Counted from the first letter of the stretch, positions 10,100-19,793 are shown. The stretch is DNA of 64,000 nt from Hyphomicrobiales bacterium (GCA_017305715.1 JAFKKG010000024.1:62001-126000); one strand, 5' to 3'. Notes: generated by a model not told the origin, from the letters alone. A program made the numbers and translations.

Positions 10100-11134
10100 C
10101 TACGAAATCAGCGCCGCCAATTCAGGCTCATTCCAATGATCCGCGTAGCCGATCAGCACCAACTCCGATCCGGCGTGCGGCGCGGACGAGCCCTGCAGCG
10201 CGTCGAGATACTCGCGCGTCCCGACCCGTTGGTAGACATATCTTGTGTCTTGCTCGCCCTCGAAGGAAAAAATTCCCTTCGCCCTGATCACGTAAGGTGG
10301 CAGCCGGCGCAACGCCTGCAACATTGCCTCCCTGTGCAGGGGATGCTGCCATGACCTCGTCGTCGAGGAGAATCCGCCAACGTGGTCGGCCGGCGCGCAC
10401 ATGAAGGTCGACGACGCCCGGCCTGTCGCGCCCAGAACGACCTCTGCCGGAATGTTGCTATGGCTCGTTTCGACCAATGTGCGCCCGGGCGCGGACGCTT
10501 CGATCAGACCAAGTATTTCGCTGCGTTGCCGCTTCCCTGCCAGATCCATCTTGTTGATCGCCACGATGTCGGCGGCGGTCAACTGCGACACCACGGTAGA
10601 CCGCGTGCGGTCGTCCCGCAGTCTCTCCGGAAATGTCTCCGCATCGACCAGCGTGACGATGGAATCCAGCCTCATCGCAGGATTCGCCAGCGCGACCTGG
10701 GCAATCCCGCGCGGATCGGCCACCCCGCTCGCCTCGAGAACAACGGCATCCGGCGGTTCATCCCTGTCGACCAGCCGCTGGATGGCGTTGACGAGATCTC
10801 CGTTGATCGAACAGCACGCGCATCCGTTGGTCAAGCCGATAGTATCCCCGCTTTGAAAGCGGATCAGCTCCTCGTCGATGTTCACGGCGGCGAAATCGTT
10901 GACCAGCACGGCGATCCTTCGTCCTCCGGGGTCGGACAGAAGCCGGTTCACTAAAGTGGTCTTTCCGGCGCCGAGGAACCCGCTGATGATCGTGAGCGGA
11001 AGGACCAGCGACGGCGCCGTCCGCGGCACGACCCGGGCAGCCTCGAAGATGCCCATCAGCATCGACAAGGTCTCCTTGCCGGCGAGCGGATTTACCTTGC
11101 GGGCCTCTTCAGTCTCGCTCCGATCCGTGATCAT
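10100..11134 (-). CDS. CobW/G3E-family GTPase (putative metal chaperone)
   Basis: P-loop GTPase of the G3E/COG0523 group, members of which insert or allocate metals. The 344-residue product shows Walker A as GFLGAGKTTLVNRLL near residues 51-65, the metal-binding CxCC-type motif in TNGCACCSINGDL, the switch EASGVADP, and the base-specific NKMD in VAINKMDLAG. A C-terminal CobW_C-like region follows. The ATG at 11134 overlaps the amidohydrolase stop as ATGA, so the two are likely translated together. The neighbour is itself a metal-dependent hydrolase, so metal supply to it is a reasonable inference. The exact metal is not readable from sequence. Confidence 0.88.
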   Translation of the reverse strand: MITDRSETEEARKVNPLAGKETLSMLMGIFEAARVVPRTAPSLVLPLTIISGFLGAGKTTLVNRLLSDPGGRRIAVLVNDFAAVNIDEELIRFQSGDTIGLTNGCACCSINGDLVNAIQRLVDRDEPPDAVVLEASGVADPRGIAQVALANPAMRLDSIVTLVDAETFPERLRDDRTRSTVVSQLTAADIVAINKMDLAGKRQRSEILGLIEASAPGRTLVETSHSNIPAEVVLGATGRASSTFMCAPADHVGGFSSTTRSWQHPLHREAMLQALRRLPPYVIRAKGIFSFEGEQDTRYVYQRVGTREYLDALQGSSAPHAGSELVLIGYADHWNEPELAALIS

Positions 11135-12789
11135 GCCGGCTGCGGCTTGCCGCCCAGGACCGTACCCCAGATCTTGATGTCTCTCAGGGCCATCGGATCG
11201 ACCTCGAACGGATCCTCTTCGAGGATGGTGAAGTCCGCGAGCTTGCCCGGCTCCAGGCTCCCGAGCTTCCGGTCGGCGCCCAGCACATAGGCCGCATCGA
11301 TCGTGATCGCGCGCAGGGCACGCTCCACGCCGATCCGCTCGCCAGGCGCCATGACCGTCTTGCCATCGAGCGCGACGCGGTTCACGGCGGCCCAGGCCGC
11401 GGTCAACGGATGCAGGGGGACGAGCACCAGCGAGTAGTCGGAATGCAGGGCGAAGACGACGCCCTCCCGCTCCAGCGAGCCGAGCCGGGCGACGGCTTCC
11501 GATCGATCCGGGCCAAAGCCTTCGTTGCTGTGAAGCTGGCTGCGGTAGTGGACGAAATAATTGTTCACGCTCGCGCAACCGCCCAGCGCCTTCAAGCGGC
11601 GCGCCTGGTCGGGCGTGCTGATGCAATAGTGCTCGATCGTGAAGCGATGATCGAAGGCGGGCTGCAATTTCTGCAGCCTGGCCAGCGCGTCCAGCGTTGC
11701 GTCGACGGCCTCGTCGCCGTTCGCGTGACAGTGGATCTGGATGCCGGCCTTCCAGTAGGGCAGCATGCGTTCATGAAGCTCGTCCCAGGGGATGTCGTTG
11801 CGGATACCGTTGCTGCCATCCAGATATCCCGGGAAGTTCAACCGCAAGGACATCGCCGGGAACGATCCGTCGGAGAGGAACTTGACGCCATGGAAGAACA
11901 GCTTGTCGCTGCTCCGCTTCATGGCCTTGAGAAGGAAATCGGCGCCGCCGGCGCCATGATCGGCATGCAGCCCGAGTTCGAGCGAAACCAGGCCCATACG
12001 GAGCGGAAAATCATCTGCCGGCACGATCTGCGAGTAGAGCTTCCATTCGTTTTCGAAGTTGCCCTTTCCGAAGATCATTTCGGCGGTCGTCGTGACGCCT
12101 GCCTGTCTGGCGATGTCAGCCATCCGCTTGATGCCGTCGGCCCCGCCCCGAACGGCGATCGCTTCGCGCATCGCGCCCAAGGCCAGGCGTCCGGCCTCGA
12201 GCTCCACGAACTGGCCATTGAGCCTGCCATCCGGGTAGCGCATCACGCCGTGGACGTTGGTGTTGTCCGGAATCTTCGCCTTCTCCAGCGCCACGCTGTT
12301 GAGATAGATGAAGTGAGGCGCGTAGGAAATGACCCAGATCGGTCGCTTCGTCTTGATCGTATCCAGCTCGTCGCGGTGCAGGTTGCCGCCCTGCGATGCG
12401 GGATCGAGGCCCCACACGATGACCGGTGCATTCGGATCGGGATCCGAGTCGGCGGCCTCCTGAAGCTTGGCCATCACTTCCCCACGGGTGAGGAGGCCCT
12501 TGTTGATGCCCTGCGGCCCCGGCGAATCGATCGGGCCGACATAGTGCATCGTCAAATAGCTCGATGAGAAGGCGAAGTGTGTATGGGGGTCGATGAACCC
12601 GGGCATGATGATCTTGCCGGCGAAGGTATCGTCGATCTCGTGGGAATATCGCGTCAGCCAGGGCTGCATGCTCTCAATGGTGCCTGTCGAGACGATGCGA
12701 CCGTCCCTGACCGCCACGCATTCGGCGAACGGGCGGCCCGGATCCATCGTAATGACTTTCCGCGCCCGATAGACCGTCATATCCGCCAT
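11131..12789 (-). CDS. Amidohydrolase family 3 protein (YtcJ-like)
   Basis: Metal-dependent hydrolase of the amidohydrolase superfamily. The 552-residue reading from ATG 12789 begins with the beta-sandwich part (MADMTVYRARKVITMDPG) and has the metal-site segment MPGFIDPHTHFAFSS near residues 59-73, then IQIHCHANGDEAVDATLDAL, then HRFTIEHYCIS and a late ALHSDYSL. This set is typical of the YtcJ-like group, whose substrates are mostly unknown N-acyl or cyclic amides. It is followed by a coupled CobW-like GTPase and is divergent from the CocE-like gene, with about 230 bases between. Substrate cannot be predicted, though the neighbourhood suggests a methylated amino compound. Confidence 0.9.
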   Translation of the reverse strand: MADMTVYRARKVITMDPGRPFAECVAVRDGRIVSTGTIESMQPWLTRYSHEIDDTFAGKIIMPGFIDPHTHFAFSSSYLTMHYVGPIDSPGPQGINKGLLTRGEVMAKLQEAADSDPDPNAPVIVWGLDPASQGGNLHRDELDTIKTKRPIWVISYAPHFIYLNSVALEKAKIPDNTNVHGVMRYPDGRLNGQFVELEAGRLALGAMREAIAVRGGADGIKRMADIARQAGVTTTAEMIFGKGNFENEWKLYSQIVPADDFPLRMGLVSLELGLHADHGAGGADFLLKAMKRSSDKLFFHGVKFLSDGSFPAMSLRLNFPGYLDGSNGIRNDIPWDELHERMLPYWKAGIQIHCHANGDEAVDATLDALARLQKLQPAFDHRFTIEHYCISTPDQARRLKALGGCASVNNYFVHYRSQLHSNEGFGPDRSEAVARLGSLEREGVVFALHSDYSLVLVPLHPLTAAWAAVNRVALDGKTVMAPGERIGVERALRAITIDAAYVLGADRKLGSLEPGKLADFTILEEDPFEVDPMALRDIKIWGTVLGGKPQPA

Positions 12790-13021
12790 CACTCTTCCTC
12801 TTTGCTGACCGTGTTGCGCCTGGCCATCTGCGGCTCGAAGGATCATCAATGTGCAATGTTCGCTCCCCTTTCCGGTTGGAAGGTTGCGACATCGTCTCCG
12901 TAAGCAAGCGACACAAGCGGCGTCTTGCCTTGCATCGACGGGCGGACGAAGGTGATCATCGGCCAATATGCGTGAACCGCCCTGCGGGCCGGCAACGCTG
13001 TGATTCCGGGACCGGAAACGA

Positions 13022-14848
13022 ATGGCCGACAACGATCTGCGCGGAAATGCCTGGGTTCTTCCGCCCAGCCAATACATCTGCAAGCGTCCGCCGGCCGGCG
13101 ATGTGCCCGTTCCGAAGTCGTTCTATCTGAAGATGAAGGATGGCTGCCGGTTGGCCGTCGATCTGTACCTTCCCGGCTCGTCGCCATCGGACGGGCCGTG
13201 GCCGACCATTCTCGTTCAGACCCCCTATTATCGGCGGTTTGCGGTTGACCCTTCGGCCGGACGTGTCGAGGCATCGCCCAACGTGGCCAAGTACCGCGAC
13301 CTGTTCGTGCCCCGGGGGTATGCGCTCGTCGTGGTCGACGTGCGGGGAACCGGTGCCAGCTTCGGCACACGGGACATCTTTCGATCTCCCAAGGAACGGG
13401 GAGACGCCTGCGAGATCGTCGAATGGATCATCACCCAGGACTGGTCGAATGGCGCGATCGGAGCAACAGGCATCTCCTACCTTGGGGCGGCCAGCGACTT
13501 TCTGGCCTCGACATCGCATCCGGCGGTGAAGGCGATCGCCCCTCTGTTCTCCGTCTGGGACACCTATCTGGACAACTATTATCCCGGCGGAATCCTGCTC
13601 ACCAACCTGGCCGACGTCTACGATCGCATGATGGCGGGCCTCGACCAGGATAAGCGCCATTTCCTGAAGGATTTCGTCTACTACTCCGATCCATCGTTCA
13701 GAGGCCCGCAACCCGTCGACGAGGACCATGATGGATCGCAATGTGCGGCAGCCATCAGGGAGCACGACGGCAATTTCCGGATGCCGGACTTGATGCGCGA
13801 GATGGAATATCGAAGCGACCCCTTGCGCGACGGGACGGGATATTCGTCTGATTCAATAAGTCCCTCGACCTATTGGGAGGGAATCCGAAAGGACGTCGCC
13901 ATCTACTCGGTTTCCGGCTGGATGGACGGAGCCGGTTATGCCAACGGCGCCATCAGCCGATTTCTGACATTGCCGAACGAGAACAAGTTCCTGTTGCTCG
14001 GCCCGTGGGATCACGGCGCGCGCATCAATTGCTCACGCTGGCGCGCGGACGAACTGCCGGAATTCAACATATTTGCCGAAATACTGCGCTTTTTCGACGA
14101 ACATCTCGGCGGCCGCGATACCGGGCTAGCGGCCGAGAAGCCGGTGCATTATTTCTCGGTTCATGAAGAGAAGTGGCGAAGCGCCGACACATGGCCTCCT
14201 TACGAGGCGAGCCGAACGCTTTTCCTGGGCAAGGACAAGGAGCTCGGCGCCAGCGCCGGCAGCGCGGGAGCCGATCACCATCAGGTGAACTTCGCGTCGG
14301 GAACCGGCAAATTCACCCGGCACGAGCGGATCGCCGCGATCGACAGCCGCGAATACTACACGGACTGGAACGGTCGCGACCGTTCCATGCTGAACTACAC
14401 CAGTGCAGAACTTCCGCGCGACGGGGAATTGACCGGCCATTGCCTGGTGAATCTATGGATAACCGCACCGAGCCCGGATTTTGCGATTCACGCCTACCTG
14501 TCGGAGGTGCTTCCTGACGGCGAAACCTTCTACGTGACGGAGGGCTCCCTTCGGGCCATCCATCGAAGCGAGACGCCCCCGCCTCGCAACTATCAGACAC
14601 CAGCCGTGTTCCATCCGTGCACCCGAAGCCAGGCCAGCAACGTCGCGCCGGGTCAGCCGCATTTGTTTCGATTTTCGCTGCTTCCGATCTCGTGGACCTT
14701 CCTGGCAAGGAGCAGGATCAGACTATCCCTTGAAGGAGCGGACGCGGATCACTTCCAACGGATACCGGCCACAGGCGCTTTGGGCATCGAGGTCTTGCGC
14801 GGAGGCGGCAACGCGTCACACATAATGCTGCCGTTGCGCATGGCATGA
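13022..14848 (+). CDS. CocE/NonD family hydrolase (X-Pro dipeptidyl-peptidase S15-like)
   Basis: Alpha/beta-hydrolase of the CocE / Xaa-Pro dipeptidyl-peptidase family, 608 residues. The N-terminal catalytic domain contains MKDGCRLAVDLYLPG near 39-53 and the nucleophile elbow GATGISYLGAASDF near 150, where Ser is in G-x-S-Y-x-G as in CocE. A second landmark is GPWDHGARI near 332, where the His is the expected catalytic base region. The C-terminal jelly-roll begins around GELTGHCLVNLWI. No signal peptide is seen, so it is probably cytoplasmic. It heads a plus-strand run with the YbaK-like gene 24 bases downstream. Ester or amide substrate unknown. Confidence 0.9.
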   Translation: MADNDLRGNAWVLPPSQYICKRPPAGDVPVPKSFYLKMKDGCRLAVDLYLPGSSPSDGPWPTILVQTPYYRRFAVDPSAGRVEASPNVAKYRDLFVPRGYALVVVDVRGTGASFGTRDIFRSPKERGDACEIVEWIITQDWSNGAIGATGISYLGAASDFLASTSHPAVKAIAPLFSVWDTYLDNYYPGGILLTNLADVYDRMMAGLDQDKRHFLKDFVYYSDPSFRGPQPVDEDHDGSQCAAAIREHDGNFRMPDLMREMEYRSDPLRDGTGYSSDSISPSTYWEGIRKDVAIYSVSGWMDGAGYANGAISRFLTLPNENKFLLLGPWDHGARINCSRWRADELPEFNIFAEILRFFDEHLGGRDTGLAAEKPVHYFSVHEEKWRSADTWPPYEASRTLFLGKDKELGASAGSAGADHHQVNFASGTGKFTRHERIAAIDSREYYTDWNGRDRSMLNYTSAELPRDGELTGHCLVNLWITAPSPDFAIHAYLSEVLPDGETFYVTEGSLRAIHRSETPPPRNYQTPAVFHPCTRSQASNVAPGQPHLFRFSLLPISWTFLARSRIRLSLEGADADHFQRIPATGALGIEVLRGGGNASHIMLPLRMA

Positions 14849-14872
14849 CCCGATTCGCGAAGGAAGGAAATT

Positions 14873-15382
14873 ATGGACGACAGTGACGCACTTCTCGAGC
14901 ATCTCAAGAAGGTCGGCGTGGACGCCCGCACATACGAGCACCCTCCCGTTCACACCGTCGAAGAGTCGAAGGCTCTTCGGGGCGATATCCCGGGCCTGCA
15001 TACCAAGAATCTGTTCCTTCGCGACGGGAAGAAGAATTACTTCCTCTTCGTCACGGATGAGGACGCCGCTATCAATCTCAAGCAGCTGTCCAAGAAGATC
15101 GGCGCCAAGGGTGGTCTCTCGTTCGGATCGCCCGACGCGTTGATGGAAATGCTCGGCATACGCCCTGGAGCGGTTTCAGTCCTTGCTGTCGTCAACGACG
15201 CGGAGGGCAGAGTTCGGCTCATGCTCGACCGCAGGCTGGAGAATGCAACGGCGATCAACTGCCATCCTCTCAACAACGCGCGAACGACGTCGCTTTCGCG
15301 GGAAGCGTTCGCGAAGTTCCTGGCCTCGACCGGTCGCGTGGCCACCTACGTCGACATGGATGAAGAGGCGCCGCCCGCCTAG
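14873..15382 (+). CDS. YbaK/ProX-type prolyl-tRNA editing protein
   Basis: A 169-residue stand-alone trans-editing domain of the YbaK/ProRS-INS superfamily, which deacylates mischarged tRNAs such as Ala-tRNA(Pro). Diagnostic stretches are FVTDEDAAINLKQLSKK near 60-76 with the conserved Lys, GSPDALMEMLGIRPGAVSVL near 84-103 with the G-x-x-PG turn, and INCHPLNNARTTSLS. The HTVEESKALRGDIPGLHTKN start is typical of the ProXp-ala/PrdX branch. A purine-rich GAAGGA lies 9 bases ahead of the ATG. It shares a strand and a short gap with the CocE-like gene; why it sits beside catabolic genes is unclear. Confidence 0.88.
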   Translation: MDDSDALLEHLKKVGVDARTYEHPPVHTVEESKALRGDIPGLHTKNLFLRDGKKNYFLFVTDEDAAINLKQLSKKIGAKGGLSFGSPDALMEMLGIRPGAVSVLAVVNDAEGRVRLMLDRRLENATAINCHPLNNARTTSLSREAFAKFLASTGRVATYVDMDEEAPPA

Positions 15383-15414
15383 AGAAGACGTATAGCCCAG
15401 AAGACGTATAGCCC
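15383..15414. repeat. Two-copy 16-bp tandem repeat
   Basis: The 16-mer AGAAGACGTATAGCCC occurs twice head to tail directly after the stop codon of the YbaK-like gene. It is probably a recent slippage duplication; no function is apparent. Confidence 0.8.
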
Positions 15415-15669
15415 ATCGGCCGTTGAGCCGGCTGGAACTGGAGCGCGACACGCACACATCTCGTCTGATAGGAGCGCGACCTATGGTCGCGAATCCAACG
15501 CCGCTTCATGAAGCGTCGCAGGATTCGGACTGCGCAGGAGCCTTTCGGCCGCTTGGTAACGCCTGGCATCAGCGACTTCACCTGCTTCCCGCACACCGTT
15601 CCGCGCCGGCGCACAATATTGGCCTTGTTTTTGCTTGGCCAGTAGCGCCATTATGGTTGAAACGCTGGG

Positions 15670-16725
15670 GTGAATGCGTTGCTTAGTCGGGAGGCAGGTG
15701 TGGAGAGAACGGTACGCCCGTTGCGCGTTGGCTTCATCCTGGCCAACAATTTCACACTCATGGCATTTTCCAACTTCCTGGACGTGCTCCGCTTGGCTGC
15801 GGACGAGGGCGATCATAGCCGTCAGATCCGCTGCCAATGGCATATCATGTCGGCAAAAGGCGAGGCGATCCGGGCGAGCAGCGGCATCATGGTCACGCCA
15901 ACGTCGAAGTTCATCGAACCGCGCGAATTGGACTATATCGTCGTGGTAGGCGGGCTGCTTCATGAAGGCCCGCAGATCGACGAGCAAACCAGCAAGTATC
16001 TGTTGGCCGCGGCCAGTTCCAACGTCTCGATCGTCGGCGTATGCACCGGCAGCTTCATTCTCTGGCGACTGGGTCTCCTTCAGCAAAAGAAATGCTGCAT
16101 CAGCTGGTACCATTATCGCGATTTTCTGGAGGAATTTGGCGACACGCTGCCGATCGCCGATCAACTTTATGTGGTCGACGGCCGTCGCATCACCTGCTCG
16201 GGCGGGATCGGCGCGGCCTACCTTGCTGCCTATCTCGTTGAACTGCGGGTCGGTCGATCTAATGCGCAGAAGGCGCTGCATATCATGCAGATCGACCAGA
16301 TGCGGCCGGGCTCGTCGGCTCAGTCGGCGCCGCCTACCGAATTTACGGGAAATGACGAGCGGATATCCAGGGCGCTGCTGATCATGGAGCAAAACCTTTC
16401 TTCACCGTTACCGATTTCGAAACTCGCCGCCAAGGTGCATCTCAGCACGCGGCAACTGGAGCGACTGTTCAAGGACGAGACCGGTCAATCACCGCAAAAT
16501 GCCTATCTGCGCCTGCGATTGAAGCACGCCCGCTGGATGATGAAGACGGAGATGACGATCGCCGCCATTGCCGCGGAAACCGGATTCGTGGACGGCTCGC
16601 ACCTCAGCAAGGCCTTCAAGAGCATTTTCGGGACGAACCCGTCGGAGGAGCGACGGAAGTTGATCGGGAATGCATTGGAATTCGAGACGAGCGCAGAGGG
16701 ACGCCGCGTTTACGACTACGCTTAG
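15670..16725 (+). CDS. GATase1-like AraC-family transcriptional regulator (GlxA/GbdR type)
   Basis: A 351-residue regulator with an N-terminal DJ-1/PfpI (class I glutamine amidotransferase-like) sensor domain (about residues 18-200) and a C-terminal AraC double helix-turn-helix (about 235-335). The sensor contains the nucleophile-elbow region IVGVCTGSFILWRLG; the DNA-binding part has LAAKVHLSTRQLERLFKDET and the family hallmark IAAIAAETGFVDGSHLSKAF. In pseudomonads, this architecture includes GbdR and SouR, which respond to glycine betaine, dimethylglycine or sarcosine. Its location in a sarcosine-oxidation cluster makes control of the sox operon likely, but that is inference. The start is a GTG at 15670; no strong ribosome site was seen. 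Confidence 0.9.
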   Translation: MNALLSREAGVERTVRPLRVGFILANNFTLMAFSNFLDVLRLAADEGDHSRQIRCQWHIMSAKGEAIRASSGIMVTPTSKFIEPRELDYIVVVGGLLHEGPQIDEQTSKYLLAAASSNVSIVGVCTGSFILWRLGLLQQKKCCISWYHYRDFLEEFGDTLPIADQLYVVDGRRITCSGGIGAAYLAAYLVELRVGRSNAQKALHIMQIDQMRPGSSAQSAPPTEFTGNDERISRALLIMEQNLSSPLPISKLAAKVHLSTRQLERLFKDETGQSPQNAYLRLRLKHARWMMKTEMTIAAIAAETGFVDGSHLSKAFKSIFGTNPSEERRKLIGNALEFETSAEGRRVYDYA

Positions 16726-16806
16726 GATGCCGCGACGACGTCGATGCAAACGCCGGAGCGCAAGCTGCGCGGGATCCATTGAAATGCTTGTTTCGCTCGT
16801 CAGAGA

Positions 16807-18186
16807 CTACGAAACGGCGCGCTGAACATGTGGGAATGTCATTCTCAAGCACGCCCCTCCGGACGGCCCATCGACCACTTCAGCGCGGCCGCCGTGCAGA
16901 TACACGATCCTCTGCACGAGATCGAGACCGAGGCCCGCGCCTCGTCCACCTTGTTGCAGGCGGTAGAACGGTTCAAATATTTGCTCACGCTCAGCGACCG
17001 GAATGCCGCCTCCGTCATCGCAGACTTCGATCCATCCGGCACGCGCCACGCGAACCATGATGGTGCCACGACGGCCGCCGTGGTCGATGGCGTTTTGCAC
17101 GAGGTTGGTCAATGCCCGCTCGAGCGAGGTCTGATCGCCGTTTACCACGATGTCTTCATCTTCTGGTTCGAAGGACATTTCGTAGCCTGCGGCAAACGCG
17201 AGCGGCGCCAGATCGAGGACAACGCGCCGGGCGATGCCGACCAGATCGACCGGGACAAACCGGTCGCCTTGTTGATCCAGCCGTTGCAGGTCAAGCAGCT
17301 GCCCGGTCAGCACCGTCAGGCGGGTGGCGTCTTCAAGCAGCCGCGTTTTCTCCGGTCCTGTCGGAAGCGAAGAGACCCGCGTCGTCAGGATGGCAATCGG
17401 GGTTCGCAGCTCATGCGCCGCATCCGCCAGAAAGCGCTTGTGACGCTCGTAGCCCTTGTCGAGGCGGCCGAGGGCGTCATTGACCGCCCTGACCAGCGGA
17501 ATGATCTCGGTTGGGACTTCCTCCACGGACAATTGTACACCGCGGCGGTCGATGTCGATCCGTTCCGCCTGCGCGGCCGCTTGCCCCAGTCCCGCCATGG
17601 CTCGGCGAACCACGAACGGCGTCGCAACGAGCGTTGCAAACGCCATCAGCCCGATAATCGGCAGCATGAAGTTCAGGAGCAAAGGCGGCGCGACCGCGAT
17701 GATCCTGCCAACCGAGATATGCCCCTGCGTTCCCGTCAGGATTTGAACGCTCCCGGCCCGGGTATCAACCCATTTGACCAGCCCCGCCAGCGGCGACGCT
17801 GGTCCTGCCGTCCATGAGAGCCGCGCCTCCCTGACGTGGTCAAGCGCACCGGCGATCGATCCAAAGTCCGGCGGCACGGCGCCCTCCGAGAGGCGATGCC
17901 CCTGCGCATCCCGGACGACAAACCACAAGCCGGAAATTTCCGATCGCAGATTTGCGAGTTCCGGCGTCGGACGCAGCGTCAATCCGCCGCCAGCATCGCG
18001 TTCCACCGCCTCCCTGAGCACATCGAGGGTGCTGCCCTCATAGTCTTCGCCCAGAACGCCGTTCCACCACAATGCCGCGACGACCAGCAGGACGAGCACG
18101 GTCAGCGCGCTCAGCACCGTCGCCTGCAACAGCACCAGGCGCCCGACGAGGCGCCACCTGAGGGATCGCGGCCGCAGCAAGGTCAT
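16807..18186 (-). CDS. Membrane sensor histidine kinase
   Basis: A 459-residue HisKA/HATPase sensor. A first membrane segment lies near residues 16-39 and a second near 172-195, enclosing a periplasmic domain of about 130 residues. A HAMP-like linker follows, then the H-box DAAHELRTPIAIL, N-box NLVQNAIDHGG, G1 DDGGGIP and G2 GRGAGLGLDLV. The start overlaps the stop of the upstream response regulator as ATGA (18183-18186). The pair resembles QseBC/PmrAB-type systems. It is divergent from an envelope gene set (methyltransferase-like, DedA, phosphoesterase, glycosyltransferase), which it may control (inference). Signal unknown. Confidence 0.93.
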   Translation of the reverse strand: MTLLRPRSLRWRLVGRLVLLQATVLSALTVLVLLVVAALWWNGVLGEDYEGSTLDVLREAVERDAGGGLTLRPTPELANLRSEISGLWFVVRDAQGHRLSEGAVPPDFGSIAGALDHVREARLSWTAGPASPLAGLVKWVDTRAGSVQILTGTQGHISVGRIIAVAPPLLLNFMLPIIGLMAFATLVATPFVVRRAMAGLGQAAAQAERIDIDRRGVQLSVEEVPTEIIPLVRAVNDALGRLDKGYERHKRFLADAAHELRTPIAILTTRVSSLPTGPEKTRLLEDATRLTVLTGQLLDLQRLDQQGDRFVPVDLVGIARRVVLDLAPLAFAAGYEMSFEPEDEDIVVNGDQTSLERALTNLVQNAIDHGGRRGTIMVRVARAGWIEVCDDGGGIPVAEREQIFEPFYRLQQGGRGAGLGLDLVQRIVYLHGGRAEVVDGPSGGACLRMTFPHVQRAVS

Positions 18187-18857
18187 GGCGTATCACGCAG
18201 CAGGTATCCGACGCCACGGATGCCGTTGATCGTTACACCGGCATCTGCATCTGCGAGCTTGCGGCGCAGCCGCGAGATGTGGGTGTCGAGCGCATTGGGC
18301 TGAACCTCGTCGTCAAGCCCAAAGACCGCTTCCATCAGCGAAGCCCGTTGCACCATTCGTCCCATGCGGCGCACCAAGGCTTCCAGCACCAGCAACTCGC
18401 GGCGCGGCATTTCCAGCGCCTTTCCCTCGATACTCGCCTCGCGATGCGTAAAGTCGAACGAGATGCGCCCGACCTGCACAATATCGGATTGCACACCAGC
18501 CGGCCGACGCAAGAGAGCCCGCAACCGGGCCAGCAGTTCCTCGAAGGCAAACGGCTTGGCGAGATAATCATCGGCGCCATTGTCGAGGCCGGCAACCCGA
18601 TCGGCGAGATCACCGCGGGCGGTCAGCACGAGCACCGGCACGACATTGCCGCTGGCGCGCAGTTTCGGAATGAGAGACAGACCATCGCCGTCCGGCAATT
18701 GACGATCCAGCACCACGGCATCGTAGTTGCCATCCGCGGCGATGACTTCAGCCTCGGACAGGTTGAATGCGTGATCGACGATCATGTCGTGCCGCGTCAG
18801 GGCAGCACGCAGGGCAGCGACCATTTCCTGGTGGTCTTCCACCAACAATACGCGCAT
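18183..18857 (-). CDS. OmpR-family response regulator
   Basis: A 224-residue two-domain regulator. The receiver has the acidic pair in LLVEDH (residues 7-8), the phospho-acceptor Asp51 in VVLDRQLPDGDG, and the conserved Lys in DYLAKPF. The C-terminal winged helix includes REASIEGKALEMPRRELLVL and ends HISRLRRKLADADAG...GIRGVGYLL, typical of OmpR/PhoB DNA binding. It is the first gene of the operon with the histidine kinase that it overlaps. The divergent intergenic region 18858-19204 may carry its operator, but I could not define tandem half-sites by eye. Confidence 0.95.
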   Translation of the reverse strand: MRVLLVEDHQEMVAALRAALTRHDMIVDHAFNLSEAEVIAADGNYDAVVLDRQLPDGDGLSLIPKLRASGNVVPVLVLTARGDLADRVAGLDNGADDYLAKPFAFEELLARLRALLRRPAGVQSDIVQVGRISFDFTHREASIEGKALEMPRRELLVLEALVRRMGRMVQRASLMEAVFGLDDEVQPNALDTHISRLRRKLADADAGVTINGIRGVGYLLRDTP

Positions 18858-19204
18858 CAGCTAGATTCCTCCGCCTCGCCACACCGGCCATTCCGTCTTA
18901 CGCCATCCATTCTATCGCCCTTCCATTGCAGCAACCTTGCACCGGAACGCCGCGGACGCCGTGCCGATTATTTTCTTCAAAGCGCATGCGCGACAGGTTC
19001 CTGCAATCTGGCCATGAGACACAGCGCCCCGTCGGTCAGACCGGGCGATTTCCACCCTGTCACCGATCGATATCGCTCCACGGCTCGGCTGTATGCCCCG
19101 TTCCCGCAGCAACTGTGAATGCGCCACCTCAAGGAAACACATGATTTCGAGATCGAACAACGACCCTGAACCCGGCCGAGCTCTCATGACGATGAGTAAC
19201 CGAT
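18858..19204. other. Divergent intergenic region between the two-component system and methyltransferase gene
   Basis: No convincing gene is seen on either strand. The region must hold the promoter of the response-regulator/kinase operon on the minus strand, and probably one for the plus-strand envelope genes. No promoter boxes or operator repeats could be assigned with confidence. Confidence 0.5.
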
Positions 19205-19786
19205 ATGCCGGCCGCTGACATTCTGCCGTTCTTGCTTTCCTGGATTCGCAATCCGTTGCGGGTCGCCGCGGTGGCGCCATCGGGCACCGCCGTCGCCTCA
19301 CTCATGACGCAGGAAATCACGGCGAAAACGGGACCCGTCATCGAACTTGGCCCAGGCACCGGTCCCTTCACCTATGCGCTGCTGGAGCGCGGTGTGCGGG
19401 AGCAGGATTTGACGCTGGTTGAATATGCCTCCGATTTCGTTCGGCTATTGCACGCACGCTTCCCGCACGCCCGCGTGTTCTGGATGGATGCCGCCTGGCT
19501 GGAGAAATACCGGCTGTTCGAGAATGCCCCGGCCGGCGCTGTCGTCAGCGGCCTCGGGCTGCTCACGATGCCGCCTCACAAGGTTGTCGCCATCCTGAAC
19601 GGCGCGTTCGGCTACCTGCGTCCGGAAGGCGCCTTCTATCAGGTCACCTACGGTCCGCGCTGCCCGATCGCAGACAGCATTCTCGATGACCTCGATCTCC
19701 AGGCAACCTGCATCGGCCACACGATGCTCAATGTGCCTCCGGCCTCCGTGTACCGCATCACCAGGCGCAAGCCGACCGCAACCTGA
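19205..19786 (+). CDS. Phospholipid N-methyltransferase-like SAM-dependent methyltransferase
   Basis: A 193-residue Rossmann-fold methyltransferase. The SAM-binding motif I is VIELGPGTGPFTYALLERG near residues 45-63, a pattern shared by rhizobial PmtA phosphatidylethanolamine methyltransferases and rRNA dimethylase-like enzymes. The N-terminal WIRNPLRVAAVAPSGTAVA also fits the PmtA group (the 'P-S-S/G' segment). Length is close to short PmtA proteins. The next gene, a DedA family membrane protein, begins 7 bases downstream, so a membrane-lipid role is plausible. Conserved motifs point to the family, not to the substrate; a non-lipid small molecule is possible. Confidence 0.78.
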   Translation: MPAADILPFLLSWIRNPLRVAAVAPSGTAVASLMTQEITAKTGPVIELGPGTGPFTYALLERGVREQDLTLVEYASDFVRLLHARFPHARVFWMDAAWLEKYRLFENAPAGAVVSGLGLLTMPPHKVVAILNGAFGYLRPEGAFYQVTYGPRCPIADSILDDLDLQATCIGHTMLNVPPASVYRITRRKPTAT

Positions 19787-19793
19787 GGCAATC

